This document shows, piece after piece, positions 1-11,400 of a stretch of DNA of 64,000 nucleotides. Where the stretch lies: contig CAJNOI010000024.1 in NCBI GenBank assembly GCA_905250115.1, forward strand, positions 418,177 to 482,176. The letters are read 5' to 3'. The notes beneath the pieces are model-generated. The model worked only from the letters and a program-made list of their open reading frames with translations. It was not told the DNA's origin and ran no database searches. The stretch's first letter is position 1. The number at the start of each line of letters is the position of its first letter. The DNA is from Adineta steineri. Its lineage: Eukaryota > Rotifera > Eurotatoria > Adinetida > Adinetidae. The translations under genes and the position numbers were made by a program.

Positions 1-242
1 TATATTAAGTTTATTGAGATATGAAAATATGACGAGTTTTTATACTAGAACGATCGCTGATTAATAGATAAATATCTAGAATTAATGTTAATAACAACGA
101 GTCTCGCGCAATATAGATATTATCGATTAATAGTTGCTGTGTATTCTTACGAACTAAAAGATGAAAACTGCTATATCACACAAGATTGCTACAGTTTTAT
201 TTTGCCCATTAGAATTTATTGAAAAAGTACTCACTTTCTATT

Positions 243-292
243 CGTGGGTGCGGGTGTAAGTATCTCTTCTCTTAACCTCAACCACACTCATA
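243..292. repeat. GGGTG-hairpin repeat
   Basis: GTGGGTGCGGGTGT and a partly complementary CCACACTCATAC flank a pyrimidine-rich centre. It is the mirror of 47849-47917 and lies in the TGT intron. Confidence 0.55.
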
Positions 293-876
293 CTATTATT
301 CCTAAGTACTTAAAACCATCTATAAAATAGAACAGCTTGTAATATAATGTGTAAATAAAGTATTTTCTCTGGTACTCACTGTTATGTATAACATCCGAAT
401 TTATTAATCTAATCATGTAGCTTTTAAATTCAGATTCCAATAAACATAATCTATAGGATTTTAGAAAGTTTTTCTTATACTTATGCTATTGTATCCTTCT
501 GAATAACAAGATTTTTCTACAATCTGATACCGTAATTTGATTTATTATCTCTAAAATAACAGTTGTTACCTAATGGATTTTTTTGCAAGGAAAAAAAATA
601 TACTTAATAAAACATGAATTGAAAAGAGTATCGAATGACACGGAGTATAAAACTTGTACCCACCACTTCCTCTTTTCCGCACCGACGTGATATATATCTT
701 ACTAACTATTCGTCGCTGACATCATTAGTTAGTGTAATATAACAGTGATTGCGCTAATAGGACATTTTTATTAATTGATAAATTTAACTGAATATGAAAG
801 AATATAATAACAAATAAGACATCGTTTTGTTCTCCCACCGGAATATTGTTCCTAACTATCGAATAAAATAGTAATG

Positions 877-1908
877 TTATAACGTAAAAACAACTGTATG
901 AATAATAGTATTATTAATTTTTAAAATTTCAACCCATTCTTTTTTCTTATTTGGTTCAACAAATGGATAAATATCTTTTAAACGATTGCATTGAACTGTT
1001 ACTGGTTTTTGATAACTTTCAGTTCTATGATTCCAAAAATTAGTTTTACATTCAACGAAAGGATCAAACTTAATTAAACGTTTCGGTTTTCTTAGTGCTG
1101 GCACCCATAAGTATCCAAGTGGTCTTAAAATTAATGGAAAAATATATTTTGTTTGAAATGGTTTATCTGGATTGAGTAGAGTCCATAAATGAGTTTGATT
1201 TTGTTCATAAAAGAAAATATCAACAAATGGAAAATGCCATTTATCTTTTCCAGCAATTTGAGTAATATTATAATATAATTTATCATATTCATATTCCGGT
1301 AATTCACCATGATGTAAAGCGAATCCAATTAATGTTTTATCTATTTTTTTAAATTCATTATTTAAAATTTTTCGTTTATCATCGGGTACCATTATATCAA
1401 GATCATCATCCCAAGGTATAATATCATGATGTCTTAAAGAACCTAATAATGTTCCATCACTTATAAAATAAGTAATTTTATGTTCACGACATATTCGATC
1501 AATTATCATTAATAAATGCATCATTAATGAATGTTCACATTGAGTTATTACACGAGGAATAATAGATGATGATTTCCAATGTGAATAATGATAGTAAGGA
1601 AAACGAAAAGTTTTTGTATCATTAAGTGCAGGTGGAAAAATAACCGGTGATTGAGGATAATATCGTTCACTATCAATACGTTGCGCCAAGTCTAAACATA
1701 ATAAAGAAGTATCATCGACAGCAGTTTTTTCATCTTCTATATCGGATATATTATTCGAGGCAATTATTGATTTAATTGGCCGTGTTGATGTTGGACATAA
1801 GGGACATTTTATATGTCGAATAGATTGATAGCTTATTAATATAATAACCGATGTAAGAACGAATGGAATTACGATAGTTTTGGGTAGTCTTTCTAACCGA
1901 TGATACAT
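877..1908 (-). CDS. LicD/fukutin-type membrane phosphotransferase
   Basis: Single-exon gene of 343 residues. Residues about 10-30 form one hydrophobic segment after a short basic N-terminus, a type II Golgi/ER anchor. The core DGTLLGS at 151-157, followed by WDDDLD at 166-171, is the signature of the LicD/fukutin/FKRP nucleotidyltransferase-fold family, in which the acidic residues bind metal and a nucleotide-activated sugar or alcohol phosphate. Family members transfer phosphocholine or ribitol-phosphate to glycans; the substrate here cannot be told. The gene lies antisense inside a TGT intron, as the intact right arm shows. Compared with the right copy (46242-47255) it has a 6-residue insertion near residue 45 and a few substitutions. 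Confidence 0.85.
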   Translation of the reverse strand: MYHRLERLPKTIVIPFVLTSVIILISYQSIRHIKCPLCPTSTRPIKSIIASNNISDIEDEKTAVDDTSLLCLDLAQRIDSERYYPQSPVIFPPALNDTKTFRFPYYHYSHWKSSSIIPRVITQCEHSLMMHLLMIIDRICREHKITYFISDGTLLGSLRHHDIIPWDDDLDIMVPDDKRKILNNEFKKIDKTLIGFALHHGELPEYEYDKLYYNITQIAGKDKWHFPFVDIFFYEQNQTHLWTLLNPDKPFQTKYIFPLILRPLGYLWVPALRKPKRLIKFDPFVECKTNFWNHRTESYQKPVTVQCNRLKDIYPFVEPNKKKEWVEILKINNTIIHTVVFTL

Positions 1909-2092
1909 ATTTTTTTGATTTTTAACTTATCATAGTATGTGGCAGATGCTATTATCATTGATTTTTTTTCTGCTGTTTTCTCGTATAATAAAAAACAGAT
2001 GAAATGAAAAGAAAGTTTAATAATGATTATTACTAAAGTAAAACTAAATAATTTATAGAAATTAATAAAATATTTTTTTTTTTTTTATAAAG

Positions 2093-3111
2093 GCGCTGAT
2101 ATAATAATGCAATTAGATGATGTTGTATCAAGTACACTAACTGGTCCGAGAGTTGAAGAAGCTATGTGGAGGTTTGTAATTGAAAATATATTTCCTATCT
2201 ATTATTTATTAAATTAGATCATTACGATGGCTTGATCGATGTATAGCAGCACATTCACGTCCAGATGAACAAAGTCTTTTTCCAATTATTCAAGGTGGTC
2301 TTGATGAAAAATTACGAGAACAAAGTGCTAAAGGTAAAATCCGTTTTTTTTATTGAATTCGTTAATTATAAATTAGTTTATTTCTTTAGAAATAATCAAA
2401 CGTAATTGTCCTGGTTATGCAGTTGGCGGATTAAGTGGTGGTGAAGATAAAGATCATTTCTGGCGTATGGTGACTCTTTCAACAGAATATTTACCAAAAA
2501 ATAAACCAAGATATTTAATGGGTGTTGGGTTTGTTGTTAATTGAATTGCAAAAACTAATTTTTTTTTTAAAAATTCATAGATTTGCAATTGATCTTGTTA
2601 TTTGTTCAGCACTTGGTTGTGATATGTTTGATTGTGTATTTCCAACTCGAACAGCTGTATGAATAGATTTTTTTTATAATTTAACCTAAATTTGTTTTGT
2701 TTTCGATAGCGTTTTGGATGTGCATTAGTTGATAGTGGACAATTGAATTTAAATAAACAAATTTATGAAAAAGATCATCGTTTAATTGATGAAAAATGTA
2801 TATGTTCAACTTGTCAATCTGGTTATACACGATCATATCTTAATACAATTGTTACAAAAGAAACAACTGCATGTCATTTACTTACAATTCATAATGTTGC
2901 ATATCAGGTTAAAAAAAACGTTCTTTTGATAAAATATTGTTTTTACTCGTTAATGTAAATTTAGATGAGATTAATGTCTCGAATTCGACAAGCAATAAGT
3001 GAACAACGTTTTCCAGAATTTATCAAAGAATTTGTTTCAATTTATTATCAAGATAAAGATATTCCAATATGGATTACAAATTCATTAAAATCAGTTAATA
3101 TTGAATTATAA
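2093..3111 (+). CDS. QTRT1: Queuine tRNA-ribosyltransferase catalytic subunit, 3' exons
   Basis: Six GT-AG exons: 2093-2171, 2218-2333, 2390-2528, 2581-2656, 2710-2907, 2965-3111. They encode the C-terminal ~225 residues of tRNA-guanine transglycosylase, which swaps guanine-34 for queuine in GUN-anticodon tRNAs (His, Asn, Asp, Tyr). Visible marks are [22 protein letters not shown], the catalytic-aspartate motif [14 protein letters not shown], and a zinc site C-x-C-x2-C with a downstream His (exon 2710-2907). The first three exons are missing because they would lie left of position 1, mirroring 48259-48800 of the complete right copy. The strongly conserved exons and intact frame suggest a functional gene. 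Confidence 0.93.
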
Positions 3112-3697
3112 AAAATTTTGTTTTTTTGTTATTGTTATATTGACAATAAAAGTTTAAGTTAACACGTTGTAGTATCAAAAGGAAAATATTCATTTATATT
3201 TTTTCTATTATACTAAAGATTAAATACATAAATTGGGATGAAAAGTAGTGACTTTTTTCATCATATTTGATTGAAATGAACTTTAAACGAACGATATTAA
3301 ATTCGCTAACGTTTCTGGAGCTAAGTCTTAAGTAATTGATAAATATTTGCAAGACACATCAAAACAATGCATATATATTTATTTATTAAGTACAAAAAGT
3401 CAGGTACATCAGTTGGTAATTTCTACACATACAGTTTCAATATAAATGTCAGTATTCTTTTGATTCAATGATATTTATCTAAATACGTGTAGATAAAAAC
3501 AAATCATGAAGAAAGAAAATTTTTACCTGTATGCATTTGTTTATTTGCAAAAGTAATATCCGAGTTTGATCGTTTACACCAATAAAAACGTGTATATAAA
3601 GTAAATCACTCACACATATCCAGTTTTTCATTGATAAAAAATATTTGATTCTCTTCCGTTTTTATTACTTATTATATCGAGTAGGATTGAATAACTG
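3112..3697. other. Intergenic, TGT to kinase
   Basis: AT-rich spacer shared with the right arm (44405-44997). No coding signal was seen. It should hold the TGT 3' end and the kinase promoter; no clear TATA box or CpG-rich stretch was identified. Confidence 0.6.
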
Positions 3698-5200
3698 ATG
3701 GGAACGAAAATATCAAAACAACATCATCACCATCAAACTAGACGGCATAATCGAATAGCTCTTGCACGTGATAATATTCTTCGTATTGCTAATCAAGAAA
3801 TTCAAAATTTCAATGAGATTTTCTCTACGACAACTGTTGAAATACCCTTAGAAGAAGAAACATCAGATAATAATTTAGCAAGAAAAAAACATCATCATGA
3901 TCCGATTATTCAAAAAGAAGCACTTGGTATGAGAAAAAGTCGATCAACTGGAAATTTATCTAGTACGACGCCTGTTTTTACAGATCAAAAAAAACGAACA
4001 CATAGAAATAAATCATCATCATCTCAAAATGCAAGCACGGTTCATTCAGAATTGACAACAAGTTTAAATCAATTATCTTCTTCAAAATTGAAAAGAAAGA
4101 AAATTCTACATAATTCTAAACTTGCTTTCATTGATTCCAAAGATTTAAAAGTAAGTAATTTACAGATCAAAATTCCAAACTTTATTAAGTTCATATTGAC
4201 AAAAGGTAATTAATATACATTTTTATTTTCTCTATAGTATGTTGGTGAAATTGGTAAAGGTAATTTTGGTACTGTGCACCATGCCTTATACAAAGGTACA
4301 CATGATGTTGCATTAAAAACATTAAGTATTCAAGATGAAAATCCTAATAAATGTTCTATCTATGGTAATGCTGACAATATGAACGTAATACTTCAAGAAG
4401 CAACTATAATGACACGTTTAAGACATGCAAATCTTTTACGTATAATTGGTTTAACATTTTCTGAAGAAAGTCAACAATTAAGTTTAGTAACAGATTTTAT
4501 GAGAAATGGTTCATTATTAGATTATCTTAAAAGACATCGTGATATATTTTTAAAATCAAATTCTTGTTCTATATCAAAAAAATTAAATTATTTTGCAAGA
4601 CAAATATATGAAGCAATGTTATATTTAGAAGAACGACATATTATTCATCGAGATTTAGCAGCAAGAAATTGTTTAATTGATGACGATGATATACTTAAAG
4701 TTGCTGATTTTGGTTTAACCAAGTAAATTACTTTTTTTTATAAATATATATAAAATTAAAATGAAATCTTTTAGATTAACTGAATGTGGTTCATATAAAG
4801 GTACACATCGTACGATATGTGCACCACGTTGGACAGCACCTGAAGCGTTATTTTCATCGGAATATTCTTCTCGTTCAGATGTTTGGAGTTATGTAAGAAG
4901 AATTTTATTCAAAATAAATATCATTTTATATTTTTTTTTATACAATAGGGTATAACTCTTTGGGAAATTTATTCATTAGGTGACCGACCATTTCGTAATA
5001 TGACTAATTATGCTTTAAAAACTGTTTTAAAAAATCCATTGGAAAAACTTAGTCAATATCTTCCAAAGCCACGTCGTCTTGGTTCAGATGAAATATATAC
5101 ACATATTATTCTTCCTTGTTTAACAAATAGTGTTACAATGCGACCACGTTTTTGTGATTTAAAACAACGTATTTTAGATATTCTTGTGAACGATATATAA
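3698..5200 (+). CDS. Src-type myristoylated non-receptor tyrosine kinase without SH2/SH3
   Basis: Four exons, 3698-4150, 4238-4722, 4775-4892 and 4949-5200, join to 435 residues in frame. The N-terminus MGTKISK fits the Src-family myristoylation consensus (Gly2, Ser6, Lys7), which predicts membrane attachment. About 145 low-complexity residues rich in His, Ser and Lys follow. A complete kinase domain comes next: P-loop GKGNFGTV across the exon 1/2 junction, VALK lysine, HRDLAARN catalytic loop (a tyrosine-kinase form), DFG, PRWTAPE and SDVWSYGITLWE. No SH2 or SH3 domain lies in the N-terminal exon, so regulation differs from Src, Abl or Csk. The activation loop carries a Tyr in GSYKGT. The right-arm copy is 42901-44404. 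Confidence 0.9.
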
Positions 5201-6226
5201 TCATTAGATTTTAAGAGGATATTTCATATGAAAGATTCATTTATTTGTTTATAATAAAGATATAGATGATTTACGCAGAAGTTTTAGATTAGATTATTTG
5301 ATGTATATCTTTAATCGAACATATAAACAGTATGTCATGTTTTATAAGTAATAAAAAGTTCTTGGTATGATTGTAAGAAAATAAAATACATATGATCATA
5401 TTATTTTTACTTTCTTCTCTAATATTCATATAAAGTAAAATAGAAAAAAAAATATATGAATGACTCATCTATCGAGATAAGATCAAATATTTATTTAAAT
5501 ATATAAACGATTATTAATTCAATTTTACAGAGAATCTTTTTCTTTATTATGATAATTAATGAAACAAAAGTTGAATAATCATTTTTGATACAAATCGGTC
5601 ACAATTTAATATTATACGGACACGTGCATTAATCTAATAACACTTGTTTTATTTATTTTCGACATGTTACCAAGTTCAATCAAACTATGTATAAGAGATG
5701 AGTTTGGTTTCTTCATATAATGATCGATGATATACATTTATTGTTATTGTTATTGTATAGTTTAATTTTATTAATAATTTTAAATCTTTCTTTTGTATTG
5801 ATGTTGTATTATTCTCAATACTTATTTATATTTACTCTGTTTCTATGTTCTAAACATGAAAACTCATCTCATTACTCTGTATAACACAAATATTGACGTT
5901 ATTTAGCATATTTAATTTTTATTATTAATTATATATTTATATCAAGTAGATAGAGTACAATTGAACTGAGCATAATATAAATCTAAGATTATTTTCGCTA
6001 GGCAAATGTCTAATATATATATATAGTATTGATGAAGTTCAAGATCAATGCCAACAGATTATCGAACATATAGAATACTGTCATAAACGGTTGACTATTT
6101 ATTTATATGTACTATTTGAATAAAAACATAAAGATATGTTTATATTTCTCATTTTATTTTATAAAAACATAAAGAAAAAAAGGAAAAGAATTTATACAAA
6201 ATATTCATTTCAAATATTCAACATTT
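5201..6226. other. Gene-free spacer
   Basis: AT-rich spacer between the convergent kinase and Tyr-rich genes, conserved with the right arm at 41890-42900. A short TA-dinucleotide run lies near 6016. No coding potential was seen. Confidence 0.6.
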
Positions 6227-6466
6227 TTAATTGATATAATGTTGATGAATAGAAGCAGGAATACCAGTTATTGGTTGATAATAATTATTACCGATTGGAA
6301 CAAAATCAACTTCACGTTCAACATTAACACGTCCTGTATATGGATTTCGATAAAGTTCAACATCTTGTGTATAAATTCCATAACCATAATTACCATAAGT
6401 AGTAGTTTGATAATCTCTGTTCCAACTATTCATTGGACTAATAGCGGCAATGGGTTGAGCAAACAT
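6227..6466 (-). CDS. Small Tyr-rich protein, unknown, copy 1
   Basis: Uninterrupted 79-residue protein starting MFAQPIAAISPMNSW. Aromatic residues are frequent: repeated Tyr/Gly near residues 25-32 (YGNYGYGIY), NPYTGRVNVEREVDF near 41-55, and a C-terminal YYQPITGIP. There is no Cys, no signal peptide and no membrane segment. I do not recognise a family. It is one of four copies in the window, arranged as head-to-head pairs with 7594-7833 and mirrored at 40321-40560 and 41650-41889. Substitutions are few among the copies, so the protein is probably under selection. Its antisense frame is also open in all copies, but that reading is a shadow. The promoter carries heat-shock and CRE-like motifs. 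Confidence 0.75.
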   Translation of the reverse strand: MFAQPIAAISPMNSWNRDYQTTTYGNYGYGIYTQDVELYRNPYTGRVNVEREVDFVPIGNNYYQPITGIPASIHQHYIN

Positions 6467-6550
6467 TTTGTTAATAATAGTAAAGTATAAAATAAATAAT
6501 AAGTTTGTATTTGTATATGAATGTATGAAAATGAGAGAGAAGTGTATGAG

Positions 6551-6705
6551 TATTTATACTATGATAATACACCTGCATAATAATATGAATAAGTACGTCA
6601 TCGTTGTACGTCATCAGTGATGTCATAGTTATATTGTACTCATCCCATCAATGATAAAAATAAATGTTGTTAAGTGCGATTGAGTCGACGAAGAATATTC
6701 GTGAA
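6551..6705 (-). promoter_or_regulatory. Stress-type promoter of Tyr-rich copy 1
   Basis: On the minus strand, reading toward the gene: a perfect heat-shock element trimer (TTCnnGAAnnTTC, plus-strand 6693-6705), two copies of GATGACGTAC (6606-6615 and 6593-6602), and a TATAAATA box at 6551-6558, about 85 bases before the ATG. The same order and spacing occurs at all four copies. Confidence 0.7.
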
Positions 6706-7352
6706 TATATTCTAAAATTGTTTTATTTTTATTTTGAAAGAGAAATAACAAATTAAAAGTGAAACAAAAAAACAAAATTTGTTTGTATGTTTAAAGATAG
6801 TTTAAGATTTTTCAAAAACGTATTTGCATAAATAAAAGCAATTATTAGTTAAATGTAAAACTATCGAACATCTTAAAAATTGGCTCCGAAAAATATAATA
6901 GAATCAATCTTAAAATATTTCATAAAATGATCAAATTTGTGATACAAAATATTTAATTTTAGCTTTATGAAATTACTTTCATTCTACGAATAACAAATCA
7001 CAGAATTACGATTGAATATTTTCAAATGAAATTATACAAGATGCAATTTGTTTCACAACTTCATGAACAAGATTCATTTGAACTTATGTGATTCTATTTT
7101 ATTGACTAAAGTCATTTGTCATTGTGTAGCCCTTACATAACGATTTAAATGAATCCAAAATAAAAATTTATCATGAGACAAAATGTTAGAAATCATTCCA
7201 AGTGTGTTGAAACTATTTTCTAAGTAAGTCGAATCACTTTGAAGATATATTAATAATTAAGTTTTAATCAATATACAGTTGAAACAACATAAGACTTATC
7301 AAAACAGAGTATCAGAATAAATCTAATTAAAATAAAACAATTTCAGAGTATA

Positions 7353-7509
7353 TTCACGAATATTCTTCGTCGACTCAATCGCACTTAACAACATTTATTT
7401 TTATCATTGATGGGATGAGTACAATATAACTATGACATCACTGATGACGTACAACGATGACGTACTTATTCATATTATTATACAGGTGTATTATCATATA
7501 GTATAAATA
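7353..7509 (+). promoter_or_regulatory. Stress-type promoter of Tyr-rich copy 2
   Basis: A heat-shock element trimer TTC-AC-GAA-TA-TTC at 7353-7365, two GATGACGTAC motifs at 7443-7452 and 7456-7465 (CRE/ATF-like TGACG cores), and TATAAATA at 7502-7509. The gene begins at 7594. This is the mirror image of the promoter at 6551-6705. The 0.65 kb between the two heat-shock elements is not part of the inverted repeat and carries no gene. Confidence 0.7.
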
Positions 7510-7593
7510 CTCATACACTTCTCTCTCATTTTCATACATTCATATACAAATACAAACTTATTATTTATTTTACACTTTACCATTATCAATAAA

Positions 7594-7833
7594 ATGTTTG
7601 CTCAACCAATTGCCGCTATTAGTCCAATGAATAGTTGGAACAGAGATTATCAAACTATTACTTATGGTAATTATGGTTATGGAATTTATACACAAGATGT
7701 TGAACTTTATCGAAATCCATATACAGGACGTGTTAATGTTGAACGTGAAGTTGATTTTGTTCCAATCGGTAATAATTATTATCAACCAATAACTGGTATT
7801 CCTGCTTCTATTCATCAACATTATATCAATTAA
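7594..7833 (+). CDS. Small Tyr-rich protein, unknown, copy 2
   Basis: 79 residues, differing from copy 1 by one residue (YQTI for YQTT). The inverted repeat shared with copy 1 runs from the heat-shock element through the coding region and the 3' untranslated region, so this is a recent local inverted duplication that predates the large palindrome, since both arms have it. Function unknown; a cytosolic, stress-induced structural or disordered protein is a guess from composition and promoter only. Confidence 0.75.
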   Translation: MFAQPIAAISPMNSWNRDYQTITYGNYGYGIYTQDVELYRNPYTGRVNVEREVDFVPIGNNYYQPITGIPASIHQHYIN

Positions 7834-8429
7834 AAATGTTGCATATTTGAAATGAATATTATGTAAATTCTTTTCTTTTTTTTCTTTGTTTGTTTTTGTA
7901 AAATAAAATGAATTTAATATAACGAAAATATTGAATCAACACAAACACACTTGAAATTCCAGTAGATGACTATATGTGAGATGTTAGTTTATTCCATAAT
8001 CAAGCAGTAATTCATATAAAAAGAATGATGACACATTACACACACTAAATACACAGAGCAGTACAATATATATCTATTATTGTCAATGCCTTCTCTCATG
8101 CATACATGCATTTCAACACATCCTCTCTAACTTAGAACAACAAAAAATGGACGAGGAGCAAATAGACAAGTGAGAGGAGTGTGAATGGAAACAAAAAAAC
8201 ACAAGAGAGAAAAGAATGTATCATGTGCAGAACATCAGACACTATACATACTAAAAGAAAATGCATTTCATGATTTTTTTTAAAGATAAGAAAAAAATAT
8301 TTTAGTTTATAACTATAGAGTTGTTCGGCTCTCATTCGATTATTTCACAACGTCTATATAAGAGACATAACGAAAAGTAATACAAGAAGAATATTCTTTA
8401 CTTAATAATTCATACTATTGTATCTCACA
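7834..8429 (+). other. Spacer with TATA box for kelch gene
   Basis: No gene seen. TATATAAG at 8355-8362, about 70 bases upstream of the kelch-gene ATG, is a convincing TATA box. It is conserved at 39812-39819 in the right arm. Confidence 0.55.
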
Positions 8430-11400
8430 ATGGCAAAACTTTCGAGTTCAAGCTTTATATTTTTATTCTATGTGCTACTTTTAGTGTAAGTATTAATTAT
8501 CAAGTTCTACATGTTATATACTTAATTTTTTTATCTTCTTCAACGATAGAAACACATCAGAACAACAACTGCTAAGTAATTAATAATAATAGCTATTATT
8601 TTTCTTTATTTTCTTATTATTTATTTCTTAGTTAACTCTGCAATAGCAACATGTAATTTTACTGCATGTAATTCTCAACGATTACCATGTTCATCGAATC
8701 CTGACTGCGATTGTTTTTCACTAACATCCAGTCCGAATACAGGAATATGTGCTTCAACTATTTTCTCCTGTGCAAGTTTTGTACGATGTAATATGAATAA
8801 TATAACTTGTTCAATTGAGAGTACAATCTGTGTGAATAGTACACGATGTGGTCAACCAATATGTTATCCATTACCTATGGCAAACAAACAAATTTGTCCA
8901 CCGAAGACTGTTACAAGTAGAGAAGATTTTTAATAATTATTTTAGTTTTATTTATTTTTTTTCTTAAAACAGCTACAACATTACGAACAACAACTACAAG
9001 TAAGGTATTTTGTCTTGCAAATTTAAAAACGATTAGAACAAAAGGAATTAGTTGACCAAGAATAAATTATTTCTATATTTTAATAGTACGTACAACCAGC
9101 ACAACTAAATCCACAACAAAGAGTAAGCGTGATTTCATTATATTTTCTCTTTAAAATGTGTTTCTTTTGTGGCTAACTTATCTTTGTTAATTCAGTCACA
9201 ACAACAACAACTCAAAGGACTACAACTACCACTAAAAAGTCGACAACAGTAACTACTAAAAAGCCTACAACTACCACTAAAATATCGACAACAACATCAA
9301 CATCAACAGGTAAAATATGCAGTATCGTTGCCACCGACTCTGGCTCATAGCTTTTTTTCTTTTGCTTTTCAGTTCATTTCATCAATACAACTAATCAATC
9401 TAGTACAGCTGCTGGTAAGTAATCAACAAATGATTTATCTGAACCAGCTTTATAGAAATTTGAAATTAAATTTTATCTGTGGTTTTTTTCCAATTGAAAT
9501 TTTTACCAACAGAAATAAAATAGAGTACTACTTTTAGAAGGAATTCTTATTCATATCTATCCCATTCTTCTAAATTTATAGTGAGTTCTATTTCGTGTGA
9601 AAATGAATCCCATACAGTGAGACTTATTACATGCATAATAAATTTATATCGATACGAGTACTAGCTCGTAAATTTTTCAAATAGTTTCCTCTATAAACCA
9701 TCTTAAGAGTGGGTGGTGATAAATACTCTTTTGACTACACCTACACCCACATCCACCCATCTCATTTATGTTGTCTTGATTGATGAGATGATCGAGTGAA
9801 CTATACAATTAGACATTAAATACTATCTTTATCTTTAAATTTATCTTCTATCTCATGTTTGGAATATTTGTAAAGTTTTGTTTTTTCTATAATAGTGTTC
9901 ATTACATAAGAAGATATAGATAGGAATTGATCAAAAATTATTGTTATGCTAATAAATTTAAATAGAACATTTGATAAGATATAAAACATCACTGAGAACA
10001 GAGTTGAGAATAACTAAGTAATAGAATTTGTGTGAACTAATAAACAACTAACAATGATTTGATAACGAATTATCAGAAACTTCGAGGTTAATTACTCATT
10101 TTCTCATTAGTTTATGTTTCATATCAGTTTCAGTGATGAATGCTATATAGTTTTTTTATCACTTATAGAGATGATTGAAAAAACAAATGTTGTGAATAAT
10201 TTATTACATTAGTTATCGTATTCAGAGAACTATAAAAGAGTTGATGAAATGTTCATGTTTCTAATTCTATTGAATAACTTTCGAGCAAAGCTTGTAAACT
10301 TCGTCGAGAATCGAAAAACACATCAGTGAGTGTAATCAGCAGTGATTAATTCGAGACAAGCATCTTTTATATATTTGATTGAGATAAAAGATGAAGTAGT
10401 AAATATAGAAAACTGAAGATGTCATAATGGTACGTGAGGAGGATTTTTGTAATACACTTGACTTCTATTCTTAGTCTACATACGTTTGAGGTGATATAAA
10501 ACAAACATATCTAAGATTGTCATTTTTAAAATAATGAAAAATTCTATGCGCAAGAGTAGTGAATGTTCAGTGTTTGACGATATGATATTGTATTGTCTGA
10601 ATATATAAAAATGTAACTTCTAGGATGGTTTTTTACTGCCCATATGAGTGGCGGACGACGGAGCCACACAGCATCTGTATTATCAAATGGAAAAGTATTA
10701 GTTACTGGTGGTGCACCCCTTGGCTATGGATCTATAAACAGTGCTGAGCTGTATGATCCATCAACAAGTACTTGGACAACTACTAGTAATATGATTACTG
10801 CACGAGAATCTCACACAACATCTGTATTATCAAACGGAAAAGTATTAGTCACTGGTGGATACAATGATAATTTTGGTGTTTTAAATGATGCTGAATTGTA
10901 TGATCCATCGACAGGTGCTTGGGCAACTACTGGTAACATGACTAATGCACGATCTTGGCATACCGCATCTGTATTATCAAATGGAAAAGTATTAGTTACT
11001 GGTGGATGGAATATTCTTTTTTATTTAAATAGTGCTGAATTGTATGATCCATCTACAGGTATCTGGACAACTACTAGTAACATGATTAATGCACGATCTT
11101 ATCACACAGCATCTGTATTATCAAATGGACTAGTATTAGTTACTGGCGGGTGGAATGGGAATATTGCTATAAATAGTGCTGAGCTGTATGATCCATCAAC
11201 AGGTACTTGGACAACTACAGATAGCATGACTGATACACGATTAGTTCACACAGCATCTATATTATCGAATGGAAAAGTATTAGTTACTGGTGGATACTTT
11301 AGTGCCAATAGTTTAAATAGTGCTGAATTATATGATCCATCAACAGGTGCTTGGGCAACTACTGGTAACATGACCAATGCACGATCTTGGCACACAGCAT

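Noticed and set aside
4761..4955. Separate small frame with the kinase PRWTAPE motif
   Set aside because: It is kinase exon 3 (4775-4892) with flanking intron, not a separate gene.
6239..6490. 83-residue frame antisense to the Tyr-rich gene, open in several copies
   Set aside because: It overlaps the well-conserved sense gene fully; its openness follows from sense codon bias, and the promoter motifs point in the sense direction.
9328..9537. 69-residue plus-strand frame
   Set aside because: Runs through intron 6 and exon 7 of the kelch gene out of frame.
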